Source of the DNA: Halomonas sp. 'Soap Lake #6'
Lineage (GTDB): Bacteria; Pseudomonadota; Gammaproteobacteria; Pseudomonadales; Halomonadaceae
Direction: 5' to 3'
Assembly: GCF_003031405.1 (NCBI RefSeq)
Contig: NZ_CP020469.1
Span: 2,046,001 to 2,110,000, forward strand
DNA: 64,000 bases
A model generated the notes under the pieces. The model was not told the DNA's origin and made no database searches. It worked only from the letters and a program-made list of their open reading frames with translations. A program made the position numbers and the translations under genes. Shown here piece by piece: positions 24,203 to 32,106 of the stretch (position 1 is its first letter; every line of letters begins with the position of its first letter).

Positions 24203-24736
24203 TTATACGCCTACGTTCTCTATAAATGCTTCTGCTTCCTTGGGGCTTCTCAACCGAATGAAGCTTATGTGGCTCTGCCGGAATGAGCGGTCAAAAGCTT
24301 CATATCTTATTTTGTTTCTTTTATAGCATCGAAAGAACCAAATAAAGATTGAATCCTTTGACATAAACGCCTTTCTGAATGACTCCCTATTCCCCGTATC
24401 TGGCCATAGCTCTTCTTTTGTCGCGGCCCGAGTGACGGTACGATTTAGTAGCTGAAACAGCGTCCTAGGATATGAGTAGTCTAGCCAGATGATAGTGTCA
24501 GCATGGGCCCACTTGATATGGTTGGTTCTACTATAGTTACCATCCAAAACCCATGTCTCGCCCGAAACCGCTGCCTCCACTTTCGGAATGAACTCCTCAT
24601 CGCTTGATTCGACCCAGTCCGGTTTCCAGAAAAGCTGATCCATATGGATACAGGTGTACCCAAGCTTATCAGCCAACCGATTAGCGAATGTTGATTTACC
24701 ACTACCGGTAGTACCGATGACGTTTATCTTTTTCAT
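24203..24736 (-). CDS. P-loop kinase-like NTPase (FlaR/adenylate-kinase-like)
   Basis: A 177-residue small NTPase. The Walker A motif is INVIGTTGSGKSTFA (residues 4-18), followed by HMDQLFWKPDW, a conserved D-x-L-x-W-x-P-x-W element of proteins often labelled DNA topology modulation protein FlaR, and WVLDGNYS. These are kinase-fold proteins whose true substrate is unknown. Stand-alone minus-strand gene; the stop codon region GGCGTATAACC resembles a degenerate attC core but no full site is recognisable. Confidence 0.85.
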   Translation of the reverse strand: MKKINVIGTTGSGKSTFANRLADKLGYTCIHMDQLFWKPDWVESSDEEFIPKVEAAVSGETWVLDGNYSRTNHIKWAHADTIIWLDYSYPRTLFQLLNRTVTRAATKEELWPDTGNRESFRKAFMSKDSIFIWFFRCYKRNKIRYEAFDRSFRQSHISFIRLRSPKEAEAFIENVGV

Positions 24737-24947
24737 GTCCTAGACGTTACTCTCGTGTGCCTAAATGCCTTTGGCTCGATTAATTTCCCTATCGGCTACA
24801 ACGCTTTCCGCAGTTCTCTTAAGCAAAGATGCGCCTTCGATGATCGCCAAGATTTCAATAAAATGAGCCATTCACCAGTTCATAATTCCAACACGACCCA
24901 GTACCTATTCCAACACATTGCCGGTATGGGCAATGGGCAGCTTTTTG

Positions 24948-24976
24948 CAAAAAAAGGAACCCGCGTCTCCGCGGGC
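24948..24976 (-). terminator. Rho-independent terminator of the MATE gene
   Basis: On the minus strand, CCCGCG-gaga-CGCGGG is followed by TTCCTTTTTTT. It lies 55 bp downstream of the MATE stop codon. Confidence 0.72.
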
Positions 24977-25031
24977 GCAGGCACCGATGCAACAATCAAG
25001 GGAAAAGCTTGCCGTTCAGGGTGTTGTACCA

Positions 25032-26417
25032 TCATGGTAGAAGAGGACTGCTCGAAGTTGCATACGGCTTCATTTCTAGCTTGTGCATAGTCATTAAGTT
25101 TTTCAGACTCACCAATAGCATGGGCAGAACCAAACAGGTAAACACAATATTAGACAATGGCACAGCCAACCATACCCCATCAATACCCAAGAACTTAGGT
25201 GCCACAAACAAGAATGGGAGCTGTATGAACATGTTCCCTAAAGACACAAACAAGGCCTGAGCGCTCCTCCCAACGGCCACAAAGTACACAGATGCCATAA
25301 ATAAGAAACCGTCCAGAAAGAGTGCAAACAGATGCAGACGAATACCTGTTTTTGCTGCTTCAACCAAGGCGTCATTGCCGCTGGTGAAGATGCCGATAAA
25401 AATATCCGGAAAAAGATTAAGTAGTATCACTAGCGCAATTCCTGAACCAACTGTGACAGAAAGCGCTAATTTTAAGGTATCGATAATACGTTTAAATTGC
25501 TTAGCACCAAGGTAATAACTCACGGGCGGCTGTAAACCACTCACCAGCCCTTCCGCAAAAAAGTAATAACAGCCCGCCAGATAACCAACAATCGCAAAGG
25601 CTGCAAGTTGAGTACTATCTCCATAGGTCATAAATAGCCGGTTATGGAAGGCCATAACAAAGCTCATGTAGATAAACATAACTAAGCTTGACGACCCCAG
25701 CTGTATAGCGCGTGCGGCAATGGCTTTATCAAGCTGGTTGACTGAAAGTTTAAATTTAGCTTTTGGCGAAAGAAAATAATGCAGACACAGAAAACAGCTT
25801 GCACCTTGCGCAATCAGAGTCGCAAACGCAGCCCCTTTCAACCCCATATTGAAGTGCTTTAATAGTACGTAATCCAATACAATATTCAGCACGGCTCCCA
25901 CCACAATGAAGATGGTCGCCAAGTTTGGACTGTCATTATTGCGCACCAACATTGGCATAGCACTCGCACCAATCGAGATCAGTGCGCCATAGGACATGAT
26001 ATGAATATACTGCCAGCTCATTGTCATGCTGGTACCTGTCGCCCCCTGGATATGCAGCAGGCTTTTACCGAACAGAATGAAGCCCAGAGTTGCCAATACA
26101 CCAATAAGAACAATTAAAATGAGAGCCGTCGACAAGGTCGCCTGCATTGCACGAGTGTTCTGCTCACCCCGAGCCCTGGATAGCAAACTCCCCGCGCCCA
26201 TGCCGATCATCATGCCAAACCCCATGACCAACCCTAAGAGAGGGATTGCCAGATTAATCCCTGCCAGGCCTTCTGCGCCAACAAAACGCCCGACAAAGAA
26301 GCCATCAATAATCTGATACAAGCCACTGACCATCATGGCAACAATGGAAGGTATAGCAAAACGCCAAAATGTGCTGGCGACTGAGCGTGAAGGCTGAATG
26401 AAGGCGTCTGCTTGCAT
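25032..26417 (-). CDS. MATE-family multidrug efflux transporter
   Basis: A 461-residue transporter with about twelve hydrophobic segments in two homologous halves (starting FAIPSIVAMMVSGLYQIIDG, and SSLVMFIYMSFVMAFHNRLF in the second half). The IDGFFVGRFVGAEGLAGINLA element is the MATE N-lobe signature. It exports cationic drugs or metabolites using a Na+ or H+ gradient. It is divergent from a LysR regulator (26531) that probably controls it, and is followed by a clear terminator. Confidence 0.9.
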   Translation of the reverse strand: MQADAFIQPSRSVASTFWRFAIPSIVAMMVSGLYQIIDGFFVGRFVGAEGLAGINLAIPLLGLVMGFGMMIGMGAGSLLSRARGEQNTRAMQATLSTALILIVLIGVLATLGFILFGKSLLHIQGATGTSMTMSWQYIHIMSYGALISIGASAMPMLVRNNDSPNLATIFIVVGAVLNIVLDYVLLKHFNMGLKGAAFATLIAQGASCFLCLHYFLSPKAKFKLSVNQLDKAIAARAIQLGSSSLVMFIYMSFVMAFHNRLFMTYGDSTQLAAFAIVGYLAGCYYFFAEGLVSGLQPPVSYYLGAKQFKRIIDTLKLALSVTVGSGIALVILLNLFPDIFIGIFTSGNDALVEAAKTGIRLHLFALFLDGFLFMASVYFVAVGRSAQALFVSLGNMFIQLPFLFVAPKFLGIDGVWLAVPLSNIVFTCLVLPMLLVSLKNLMTMHKLEMKPYATSSSPLLP

Positions 26418-26530
26418 GACTCAATACCCACAATTTATGAAGGAGGGCATGATATAAGGTATTGAGATATAAAAAAGTTAGTTACCATCCGAAAAACGGA
26501 TAGTACTAATAAAGCCATTGGAGGGACGTA

Positions 26531-27415
26531 ATGAATTGGACTATTGATCAGTTACTCGCATTTGTCACCGCTGCTGAGCTGGGCTCTTTCTCCGCTGCGG
26601 CCAGAAAACTGAATAAAGCACAGTCTCGTATCAGCACCGCCATTGCCAATTTAGAGCTGGATTTAGGCTTCGAACTCTTTGATCGCAGCTCCAAGTTTCC
26701 TGTTCTGACGACTCTGGGCCAGGAAATGCTTCCCGAAGCTCAAGCGGTTTTAAACCAATGCCTTAGACTAGAGTCGCGGGCACGAACCGCAGCAAATGAT
26801 GAGCCCATTTCTTTGCGTATCGCCATTGACGAAGCCCTGCCTTTGGAAATCGTCCACACCATTTTTACTCAGGTAGGCGACCTGTTTCCGCATACTCATT
26901 TAGTTATCACCAACGGTTCGCAGGACGACATTGCGATTGCCATCGCCAGCCAAAGAGCGGACATCGGCTTCATGATAAGCAATACCGCCCTGCCGCCCAA
27001 ATTGGCCTTGCAGTCTCTGGGGCACTTCAAAAAAATACTCATTATCGGCAAGCAACATCCCCTCGCTAAAGAAAAGGTGCTCAGCCTTGCTCAGCTTCAG
27101 CAATATCGTCAATTGGTTCTATGCAATCGTTCAGGAGAAAATCGGGAAAGCGCATTAAGCCCGGAACACTGGAATTTAGACAGCTATTATCTGATTTGCG
27201 AATTGGTCACACAAAACCAGGGATGGGCTATAGTGCCTGAGTATATAGCTAAGTCTCAGTGGTTCTTTAAAAAGATAAAAATTACTGAAAGCGATTTTTT
27301 AACTGAAATGTTAATCGAAGTAGGCATCGTAAAACGCCTTGATAGCCCAAGCAGTGCAATAACCGACTGGATTACTGAACAAATGCGTCATTTGATAAAC
27401 AATCGAGCACAGTAA
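26531..27415 (+). CDS. LysR-family transcriptional regulator
   Basis: A 294-residue regulator with the N-terminal winged helix-turn-helix LLAFVTAAELGSFSAAARKL followed by FDRSSKFPVLT, and a type-2 periplasmic-binding-like effector domain (QRADIGFMISNTALPP). GGAGGG lies 6 nt before the ATG. Divergently transcribed from the MATE transporter over a 113-bp gap, so it probably regulates that gene and itself. Confidence 0.9.
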   Translation: MNWTIDQLLAFVTAAELGSFSAAARKLNKAQSRISTAIANLELDLGFELFDRSSKFPVLTTLGQEMLPEAQAVLNQCLRLESRARTAANDEPISLRIAIDEALPLEIVHTIFTQVGDLFPHTHLVITNGSQDDIAIAIASQRADIGFMISNTALPPKLALQSLGHFKKILIIGKQHPLAKEKVLSLAQLQQYRQLVLCNRSGENRESALSPEHWNLDSYYLICELVTQNQGWAIVPEYIAKSQWFFKKIKITESDFLTEMLIEVGIVKRLDSPSSAITDWITEQMRHLINNRAQ

Positions 27416-27598
27416 ATCGCACCAATTTTCCTGGCTCTTCGAATACCCGCCTCATACATTAGTCGTTTCCATCACAAAAATCGCCATTCAGCACCATGAA
27501 GCTAGTTTCATAATTCAAGCAACGAGCGGCTGCTATTACGCTATACTGCAGCATTTTTTATTTTCGACACACCTTACGACGATCTGTCAGGGCGCCTT

Positions 27599-28795
27599 AT
27601 GCCATTTGCAAAACTAGGATTATCCACTCCTCTTGTTCAAGCTATTACCGAACTAGGTTACAAAACACCAACGCCCATCCAGGAACAAGCGATTCCTGCC
27701 ATTCTTTCGGGTAACGACTTAATCGCCACCGCACAAACAGGAACAGGCAAAACCGCTGCCTTTGTTCTACCTCTGTTAGAACGATTCAGTAAAGCAGGAA
27801 CGCTACGCGGCAAACGCATACGTGTGCTGATTCTCGTGCCGACCCGTGAGTTAGCGATTCAGGTCGAAGCCAGTGCGGCTCAATACGCTAAACACACGCA
27901 CTTAACCTCTATGGCTGTGTATGGCGGTGTGGATACCGAAGCTCAAAAAGAGCGCCTAATCGAAGGGGTGGATATTCTGGTCGCCACTCCGGGCAGATTG
28001 CTTGATTTGACCCATCAGCGTGCGCTGCACTTTGATGAACTTCAAGCCATGGTATTGGACGAAGCGGATAGAATGGTCGACATGGGTTTTGTCGATGATA
28101 TCCACAAAATCATAGTACGCCTGCCTGAAAACCGTCAGAACCTATTGTTTACGGCCACCATGACCAATGATGTTCGCGCCCTTGCCTACGGTTTTTCAGA
28201 TAACAAGATGACCGATCTAGCGGCTGAAATATCCATTTCTCCCAACATCCGCGCCGCCGCTAATATCAAACAATGGCTAATCACGGTAGATAAAGACACC
28301 AAGTCCGCCTTGTTGAGCCACTTGATCAACGATCAAGAGTGGGATCAGGCGCTTATTTTTGTCGAGAAGAAACACAGTGCGGCCAAGCTTGTTGCTCAAC
28401 TGGAAAAACGCGGCATTGCAGCAGATTCTATTCATGGCGGTAGAAGCCAGGCCATGCGCGAAAAGATTTTGGCTCAGTTCAAATCTGGCGAACTAAAGTA
28501 CCTGGTCGCGACAGGGGTGGCCGCTCGGGGTCTGGATATTGGTGAGCTGAGTCGTGTAGTGAATTACGATTTACCCTTTCAGCCAGAAGAGTACATCCAT
28601 CGCATTGGCCGAACCGGCCGTGCGGGCGCCTCAGGTGAAGCCATCTCTCTTGTAGACATCAGTGACTTTAAAAACCTTTGTGCTATTGAAAAGCGATTGA
28701 AAAATATTATTGAGCGTAAAGAAATCGCAGGCTTTCCGGTTAAAAAAGCAGTACCCGCTTCAAACTTGAACCATGTTAAAAGAAGCAATCGTTAA
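27599..28795 (+). CDS. rhlE: DEAD-box RNA helicase (RhlE type)
   Basis: A 398-residue helicase core: Q motif (FAKLGLSTPLVQAITELGY), motif I AQTGTGKT, Ia PTRELA, TPGR, motif II DEAD in VLDEADRMVDMGF, motif III TAT rather than the common SAT, motif V ARGLD and motif VI HRIGRTGR. It unwinds RNA duplexes in ribosome assembly or RNA decay; the short C-terminal tail is RhlE-like. Alone on the plus strand, converging with the Rho-like gene. The TAT substitution is seen in some DEAD-box proteins. Confidence 0.92.
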   Translation: MPFAKLGLSTPLVQAITELGYKTPTPIQEQAIPAILSGNDLIATAQTGTGKTAAFVLPLLERFSKAGTLRGKRIRVLILVPTRELAIQVEASAAQYAKHTHLTSMAVYGGVDTEAQKERLIEGVDILVATPGRLLDLTHQRALHFDELQAMVLDEADRMVDMGFVDDIHKIIVRLPENRQNLLFTATMTNDVRALAYGFSDNKMTDLAAEISISPNIRAAANIKQWLITVDKDTKSALLSHLINDQEWDQALIFVEKKHSAAKLVAQLEKRGIAADSIHGGRSQAMREKILAQFKSGELKYLVATGVAARGLDIGELSRVVNYDLPFQPEEYIHRIGRTGRAGASGEAISLVDISDFKNLCAIEKRLKNIIERKEIAGFPVKKAVPASNLNHVKRSNR

Positions 28796-28805
28796 GAATT
28801 AGCAA

Positions 28806-28844
28806 AGAAGCTCACCTCCTGAATGAATAAAAAGGTGGGCTTCT
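28806..28844 (+). terminator. Hairpin downstream of rhlE
   Basis: AGAAGCTCACCT pairs with AGGTGGGCTTCT (one mismatch). It lies between convergent rhlE and the Rho-like gene. The loop is A-rich and no classical T-run follows, so strength is uncertain. Confidence 0.45.
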
Positions 28845-28921
28845 CTAAAAAATGCTGTAATCAGAACCTGCTTTAGAAAAACATTGTTAAGCACTGTAGC
28901 CGTCAACGTTCTTTCTAACCA

Positions 28922-29875
28922 TTAGGCGGGTAAGAACGCATCTAATAGCTCGGCATTAGTTGGGTATTTCTCCAACAAATCAAGCAACTTCTGCGCGCCT
29001 TCTACTGGCTTAAGCGCTGTCAACGCCCTACGCAATGTACGTACTTTTTCAATATCTTTTGCATCAATCAAAAGCTCTTCTCGACGAGTACTGCTTTTGG
29101 CAATATCTATCGCCGGGAAAATCCGTTGATTAGCCACTTCCCGGGATAACACGAGTTCCATATTGCCCGTGCCCTTGAACTCCTCGAAAATCACCTGATC
29201 CATACGGCTTCCCGTATCCACCAGCACGGTGGCGAGAATGGTGAGCGATCCGCCGTTTTCGATCTTTCTCGCAGCGCCAAACAGTTTTCGGGGTATTTCC
29301 ATCGCGCGGCTATCCAGCCCACCCGACATAGTGCGACCATTGCCCCGCTGCTCGGCATTATGAACGCGCGAGAGTCTCGTAAGAGAGTCGATCACAATCA
29401 TCACATCATGCCCCTCGCCTGCTTGCTTACGCGCCGTCTCAAGCAGCTTATCGGCCATATTTACATGGTGTGTGTAGCTCTCGTCTGAGGACGATGCATG
29501 CACTTCTGCCGACACACTGCGCTTAAAATCGGTCACTTCTTCCGGGCGCTCATCAATCAGCAAGGCATACAGCTTTATATCAGGATGCGCTTCGGCCACG
29601 GCCTGACAGATATGTTTTAACATCGTCGTTTTGCCAGAGCCTGGCGGCGCAACAATCAACCCACGTTGCCCCATCCCAATGGGCGTAATCAAATCCATCG
29701 CCCGCACGGTGCGCTCTTGAGAGCCAGGCTCTAAATAAATGCGTGGGGAAGGATGAATAGCGACGCCATTTAAAAAACGTTTTTCGGGATCATTAGGGAA
29801 TTGATCTTCAACTTCGTCGGAGGGCTTGGCATCTATCTCTTTTTTCGCCTTCAAACCTAGTATTTTTCTCGTCAT
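28922..29875 (-). CDS. Rho paralogue lacking the N-terminal RNA-binding domain
   Basis: A 317-residue protein containing the complete RecA-like hexameric motor of transcription terminator Rho: PIGMGQRGLIVAPPGSGKTT (Walker A), LLIDERPEEVTDF, VMIVIDSLTRLSR (Walker B), a MSGGLDSRAME Q-loop analogue, GGSLTILATVLVDTGS and FKGTGNMELVLSR. Normal Rho is about 420 residues; the missing ~100 residues are the helix bundle and cold-shock-type domain that grips rut RNA. Only a charged 45-residue leader precedes the motor. The C-terminus also differs. It is probably an accessory paralogue; whether it hexamerises, mixes with housekeeping Rho or acts on another polymer is unknown. Confidence 0.85.
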   Translation of the reverse strand: MTRKILGLKAKKEIDAKPSDEVEDQFPNDPEKRFLNGVAIHPSPRIYLEPGSQERTVRAMDLITPIGMGQRGLIVAPPGSGKTTMLKHICQAVAEAHPDIKLYALLIDERPEEVTDFKRSVSAEVHASSSDESYTHHVNMADKLLETARKQAGEGHDVMIVIDSLTRLSRVHNAEQRGNGRTMSGGLDSRAMEIPRKLFGAARKIENGGSLTILATVLVDTGSRMDQVIFEEFKGTGNMELVLSREVANQRIFPAIDIAKSSTRREELLIDAKDIEKVRTLRRALTALKPVEGAQKLLDLLEKYPTNAELLDAFLPA

Positions 29876-29963
29876 AATATTGATGGATCGCCTTGAATAA
29901 CCTGGATTAATAGAATAATTGCATCTGAGCGCTTCTTCACTGAATGGCGCATTGAGTGGTGGG

Positions 29964-30202
29964 TTACGATAAGGCTCCTAAGACGGCTTGTAGCTCTTTG
30001 GCGACGACATGCAACAGCGCCAAGGCTGGCCATCACCACGTTCCCAGTGCCTTAACGTGGCGACGCTAATACAAAATTTAGCTACAAATTCCATCTGGGT
30101 CATGCCCAATTTTTTACGCAAAGCAGCTACTTCAACCAGCTCTGGCCGATGCGTTTTAGCCGCAACGTTGCGCCCGTGATTAAGGTCAATGGCTTCTTGC
30201 AA
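29964..30202 (-). pseudogene. Frameshifted HTH antitoxin (HigA/XRE type)
   Basis: The frame encodes VEVAALRKKLGMTQMEFVAKF followed by CISVATLRHWERGD, an XRE-type helix-turn-helix of the HigA/RelB-associated antitoxin kind. After GDGQP the frame is lost; the neighbouring frame continues LALLHVVAKELQAVLGAL and then stops at 29964, which is the normal end of such proteins. A small indel near 30030 therefore broke the gene. No intact toxin gene is adjacent: 30227-30320 holds only a short minus-strand frame tail ending KLVNMLVNAALEKHHG. Confidence 0.72.
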
Positions 30203-30412
30203 ACCCTGAGCAATACTTCCTAGGAACTAGCCATGATGCTTCTCCAATGCGGCATTAACAAGCATATTGACCAACTTGGAAAGCGCATTTCTATCTGCTT
30301 TTGAGAGATTTTCGCGCTAGAGTGCTCGCTCCGAGGAGTATGAACCGATCCCCCTCAGCCCTATTATTTCCGACCTATCTCAGTCCCGTCATTCCAGAGC
30401 CACCTCAGCCCC

Positions 30413-30515
30413 GTCATTCCCGAGTGGGGTTATCGGGAATCCAATTTGACCTTTTCAGCCGAAGCTAGGGTACTTAAATCAAAATGGATTCCCGCTAAAG
30501 GCATGCGGGAATGAC
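30413..30515. repeat. Palindromic GTCATTCCCG...CGGGAATCCA repeat pair
   Basis: GTCATTCCCGAG...CGGGAATCCA is followed 42 bp later by the inverse TGGATTCCCGC...GCGGGAATGAC, and a further GTCATTCCCG occurs at 30531. The unit is of the widespread dispersed type with ATTCCC/GGGAAT arms, similar in form to Neisseria dRS3. It may be a small nonautonomous element. No gene is seen between 30321 and 30899. Confidence 0.75.
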
Positions 30516-30730
30516 AGCTGGAGAGAAGCAGTCATTCCCGTCGCCTTATTAGGCACCGCGCCTCATCAGGCAACGTTGAAAGCCCAGTGTTAGCAGCGGG
30601 CAGTTACTGATCCTATCTGCTCGTTGCCTTTTAAATCTTCCATGATTCCTCTCAGTAGCTGAGTGTGTGCGGTAGACGCGACACTTACATCAGGATGTAT
30701 GTTGTAGCCGTCAATTAATGACTATTTTCT

Positions 30731-30788
30731 GTCTGTTTTCCGACTATGCCAAAACTAGGCATCAGCGGCTTTTACTACAGCCACAACG
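30731..30788. repeat. ~58-bp sequence shared with 19059-19117, adjacent to an attC site
   Basis: GTCTGTTTTCC...AAAACTAGGCATCAGCGG...ACAGCCACAACG aligns with 19059-19117 over its length and stands in the same position relative to an attC site. Confidence 0.7.
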
Positions 30789-30905
30789 CCGCATTAAGGT
30801 GTGAGCAACGAATACTGAAGCTCCCGCATACCACATTAAACACTAAACACAATGCATAGTAAAAATGCCACGCGTTGCGAATCATTATTAAACAGTTTGT
30901 TATGC
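30781..30905 (-). other. VCR-like attC site (125 bp)
   Basis: On the minus strand it starts GCATAACAAAC, contains CAACGCGTGGC, TGTGTTTAGTGTTTAATG, then GCTCACACCTTAATGCGGC and GTTGTGG. Order, spacing and wording match the Vibrio cholerae repeat (VCR). The stop codon of the 30900-31412 gene lies in the first core. It shares GCCGCATTAAGGTGTGAG exactly with the next site. Confidence 0.85.
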
Positions 30906-31412
30906 CTTATAGTTGCGTAGTGTGCTTACTAGCTTCTCTGAGTTTTTAACTTTATAGCGTTTACCAAGAACATCCATGAAGAAGAATAACTTGGCTTCTT
31001 TATAATCATGTGCAGAGCTGTATAAGAGTTCAAAGTCATGATGTTCAATTATAGCTTCATAAACGTCTCCATCATTCAACTTTATACCAATATCTTGAGC
31101 CAACCCCTGTGGAAATGAAACTGCCATTCCATCGTCATCTACTACAGGTTGTGGCGTCATTAGTGACTGCCAAATGTGTTCTTTTCGGGAAACACTAAAG
31201 CCAAAATGTGTAATAGTTATTGGGCGTTTCCCTTGATTCACCAATACGACCTGCATTTGAGGTGGAGGATTGTCGAGACTAGCACTGTGATTGTAAGTCA
31301 ATCTTGCAACGGTTTTTAGTCGACTGTTGTCTTTAACAATACCGTAGACGCTTACCAAGAAGCTAAGCCCAGCAACAATCAAAGCCAACATCGAAATGGT
31401 ATCTGAACTCAT
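30900..31412 (-). CDS. Cassette-borne membrane-anchored protein of unknown function
   Basis: A 170-residue protein. Residues 6-25 (ISMLALIVAGLSFLVSVYG) form one transmembrane helix at the N-terminus, followed by a cytosolic or periplasmic beta-rich domain containing VVLVNQGKRPITITHFGFS, an immunoglobulin-like pattern. I do not recognise the family. It is bounded by two VCR-like attC sites (30781-30905 and 31426-31556), so it is an entire gene cassette. Cassettes often have no obvious promoter; none is seen here. Confidence 0.75.
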   Translation of the reverse strand: MSSDTISMLALIVAGLSFLVSVYGIVKDNSRLKTVARLTYNHSASLDNPPPQMQVVLVNQGKRPITITHFGFSVSRKEHIWQSLMTPQPVVDDDGMAVSFPQGLAQDIGIKLNDGDVYEAIIEHHDFELLYSSAHDYKEAKLFFFMDVLGKRYKVKNSEKLVSTLRNYKA

Positions 31413-31425
31413 TTATTCTCCTGAG

Positions 31426-31556
31426 GCATAGCGCCGCATTAAGGTGTGAGTAACGCTACCACCAAAACTAAACCACTATACCGTAAACACAAAACCCAAC
31501 GATGAAATCAAAAATGCCAAGCGTTGGGAATCCGTCTTAAACGCTTTGTTATGGGC
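31426..31556 (-). other. VCR-like attC site (~130 bp)
   Basis: Minus strand: GCCCATAACAAAGCGTTTAA..., CCAACGCTTGGC, GTTTTGTGTTTACGG, GTTACTCACACCTTAATGCG, GCGCTATGC. It has the same architecture as 30781-30905. One core (GCTATGC) has lost the conserved GTT. Confidence 0.83.
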
Positions 31557-31559
31557 AAT

Positions 31560-31994
31560 TTAGACGCGCCTGATCATCTTGATATGAGGAACGCCAGTGC
31601 TCTTAGCCACATAAGATTGACCTGAAGCCTTAAAGCCCAATTTTTCATACATTGATACGGCATGTAGCCTAGCATTTAAGTATATTTCTTCAGCACCCTT
31701 TGCGAGTGCTTCATGTGTCAGTGTTTTTAGAACTCTAGTGCCTAAGCCCCGACCTTGCATGTTTGGGCGGACGACCATCTGCGAAATCTTAAATCGTCGT
31801 GGGCTTTCTTCGCTTAATCTGCCATATGCGCACAATGAGCCATTATCTACTACTGCAACATGAATACTGCTAGTTTCAAGCCCATCAAACATTATTTCTC
31901 GAGGAAGACCAGGAGTTCGAAAGAACAAGTCGTACCGTAAATCCAATGCCTCTTGGTATAGCTCATCCGTACGTTCTAAATGAATAAGTTCCAT
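31560..31994 (-). CDS. Cassette-borne GNAT acetyltransferase
   Basis: A 144-residue protein of the ElaA/GNAT type: YGRLSEESPRRFKISQMVV followed by RPNMQGRGLGTRVLKTLT (acetyl-CoA loop Q-x-x-G-x-G/A) and VSMYEKLGFKASG. AAGGAG lies 6 nt before the ATG. Bounded by attC sites 31426-31556 and 32006-32105. Acceptor unknown. Confidence 0.88.
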   Translation of the reverse strand: MELIHLERTDELYQEALDLRYDLFFRTPGLPREIMFDGLETSSIHVAVVDNGSLCAYGRLSEESPRRFKISQMVVRPNMQGRGLGTRVLKTLTHEALAKGAEEIYLNARLHAVSMYEKLGFKASGQSYVAKSTGVPHIKMIRRV

Positions 31995-32005
31995 TTTATC
32001 TCCTT

Positions 32006-32105
32006 GCCCATACGCTTGAGCTCAGGTGCGTTTGAGGCGACGCCCGCTTTTACGGCAGCAAAAGTGGGTGGCGGGTCAAACGTCACCTGCAGCGATTTGT
32101 TGGGT
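32006..32105 (-). other. attC site (~100 bp)
   Basis: Minus strand: ACCCAAC (exact RYYYAAC), GCAGGTGACGTTTGACCCGC, a spacer, GGGCGTCGCCTCAAACGCAC followed by CTGAG, then GCGTATGGGC. The arms are long and pair with unpaired bases. The second core appears to have lost one T. Confidence 0.8.
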
Positions 32106-32106
32106 A

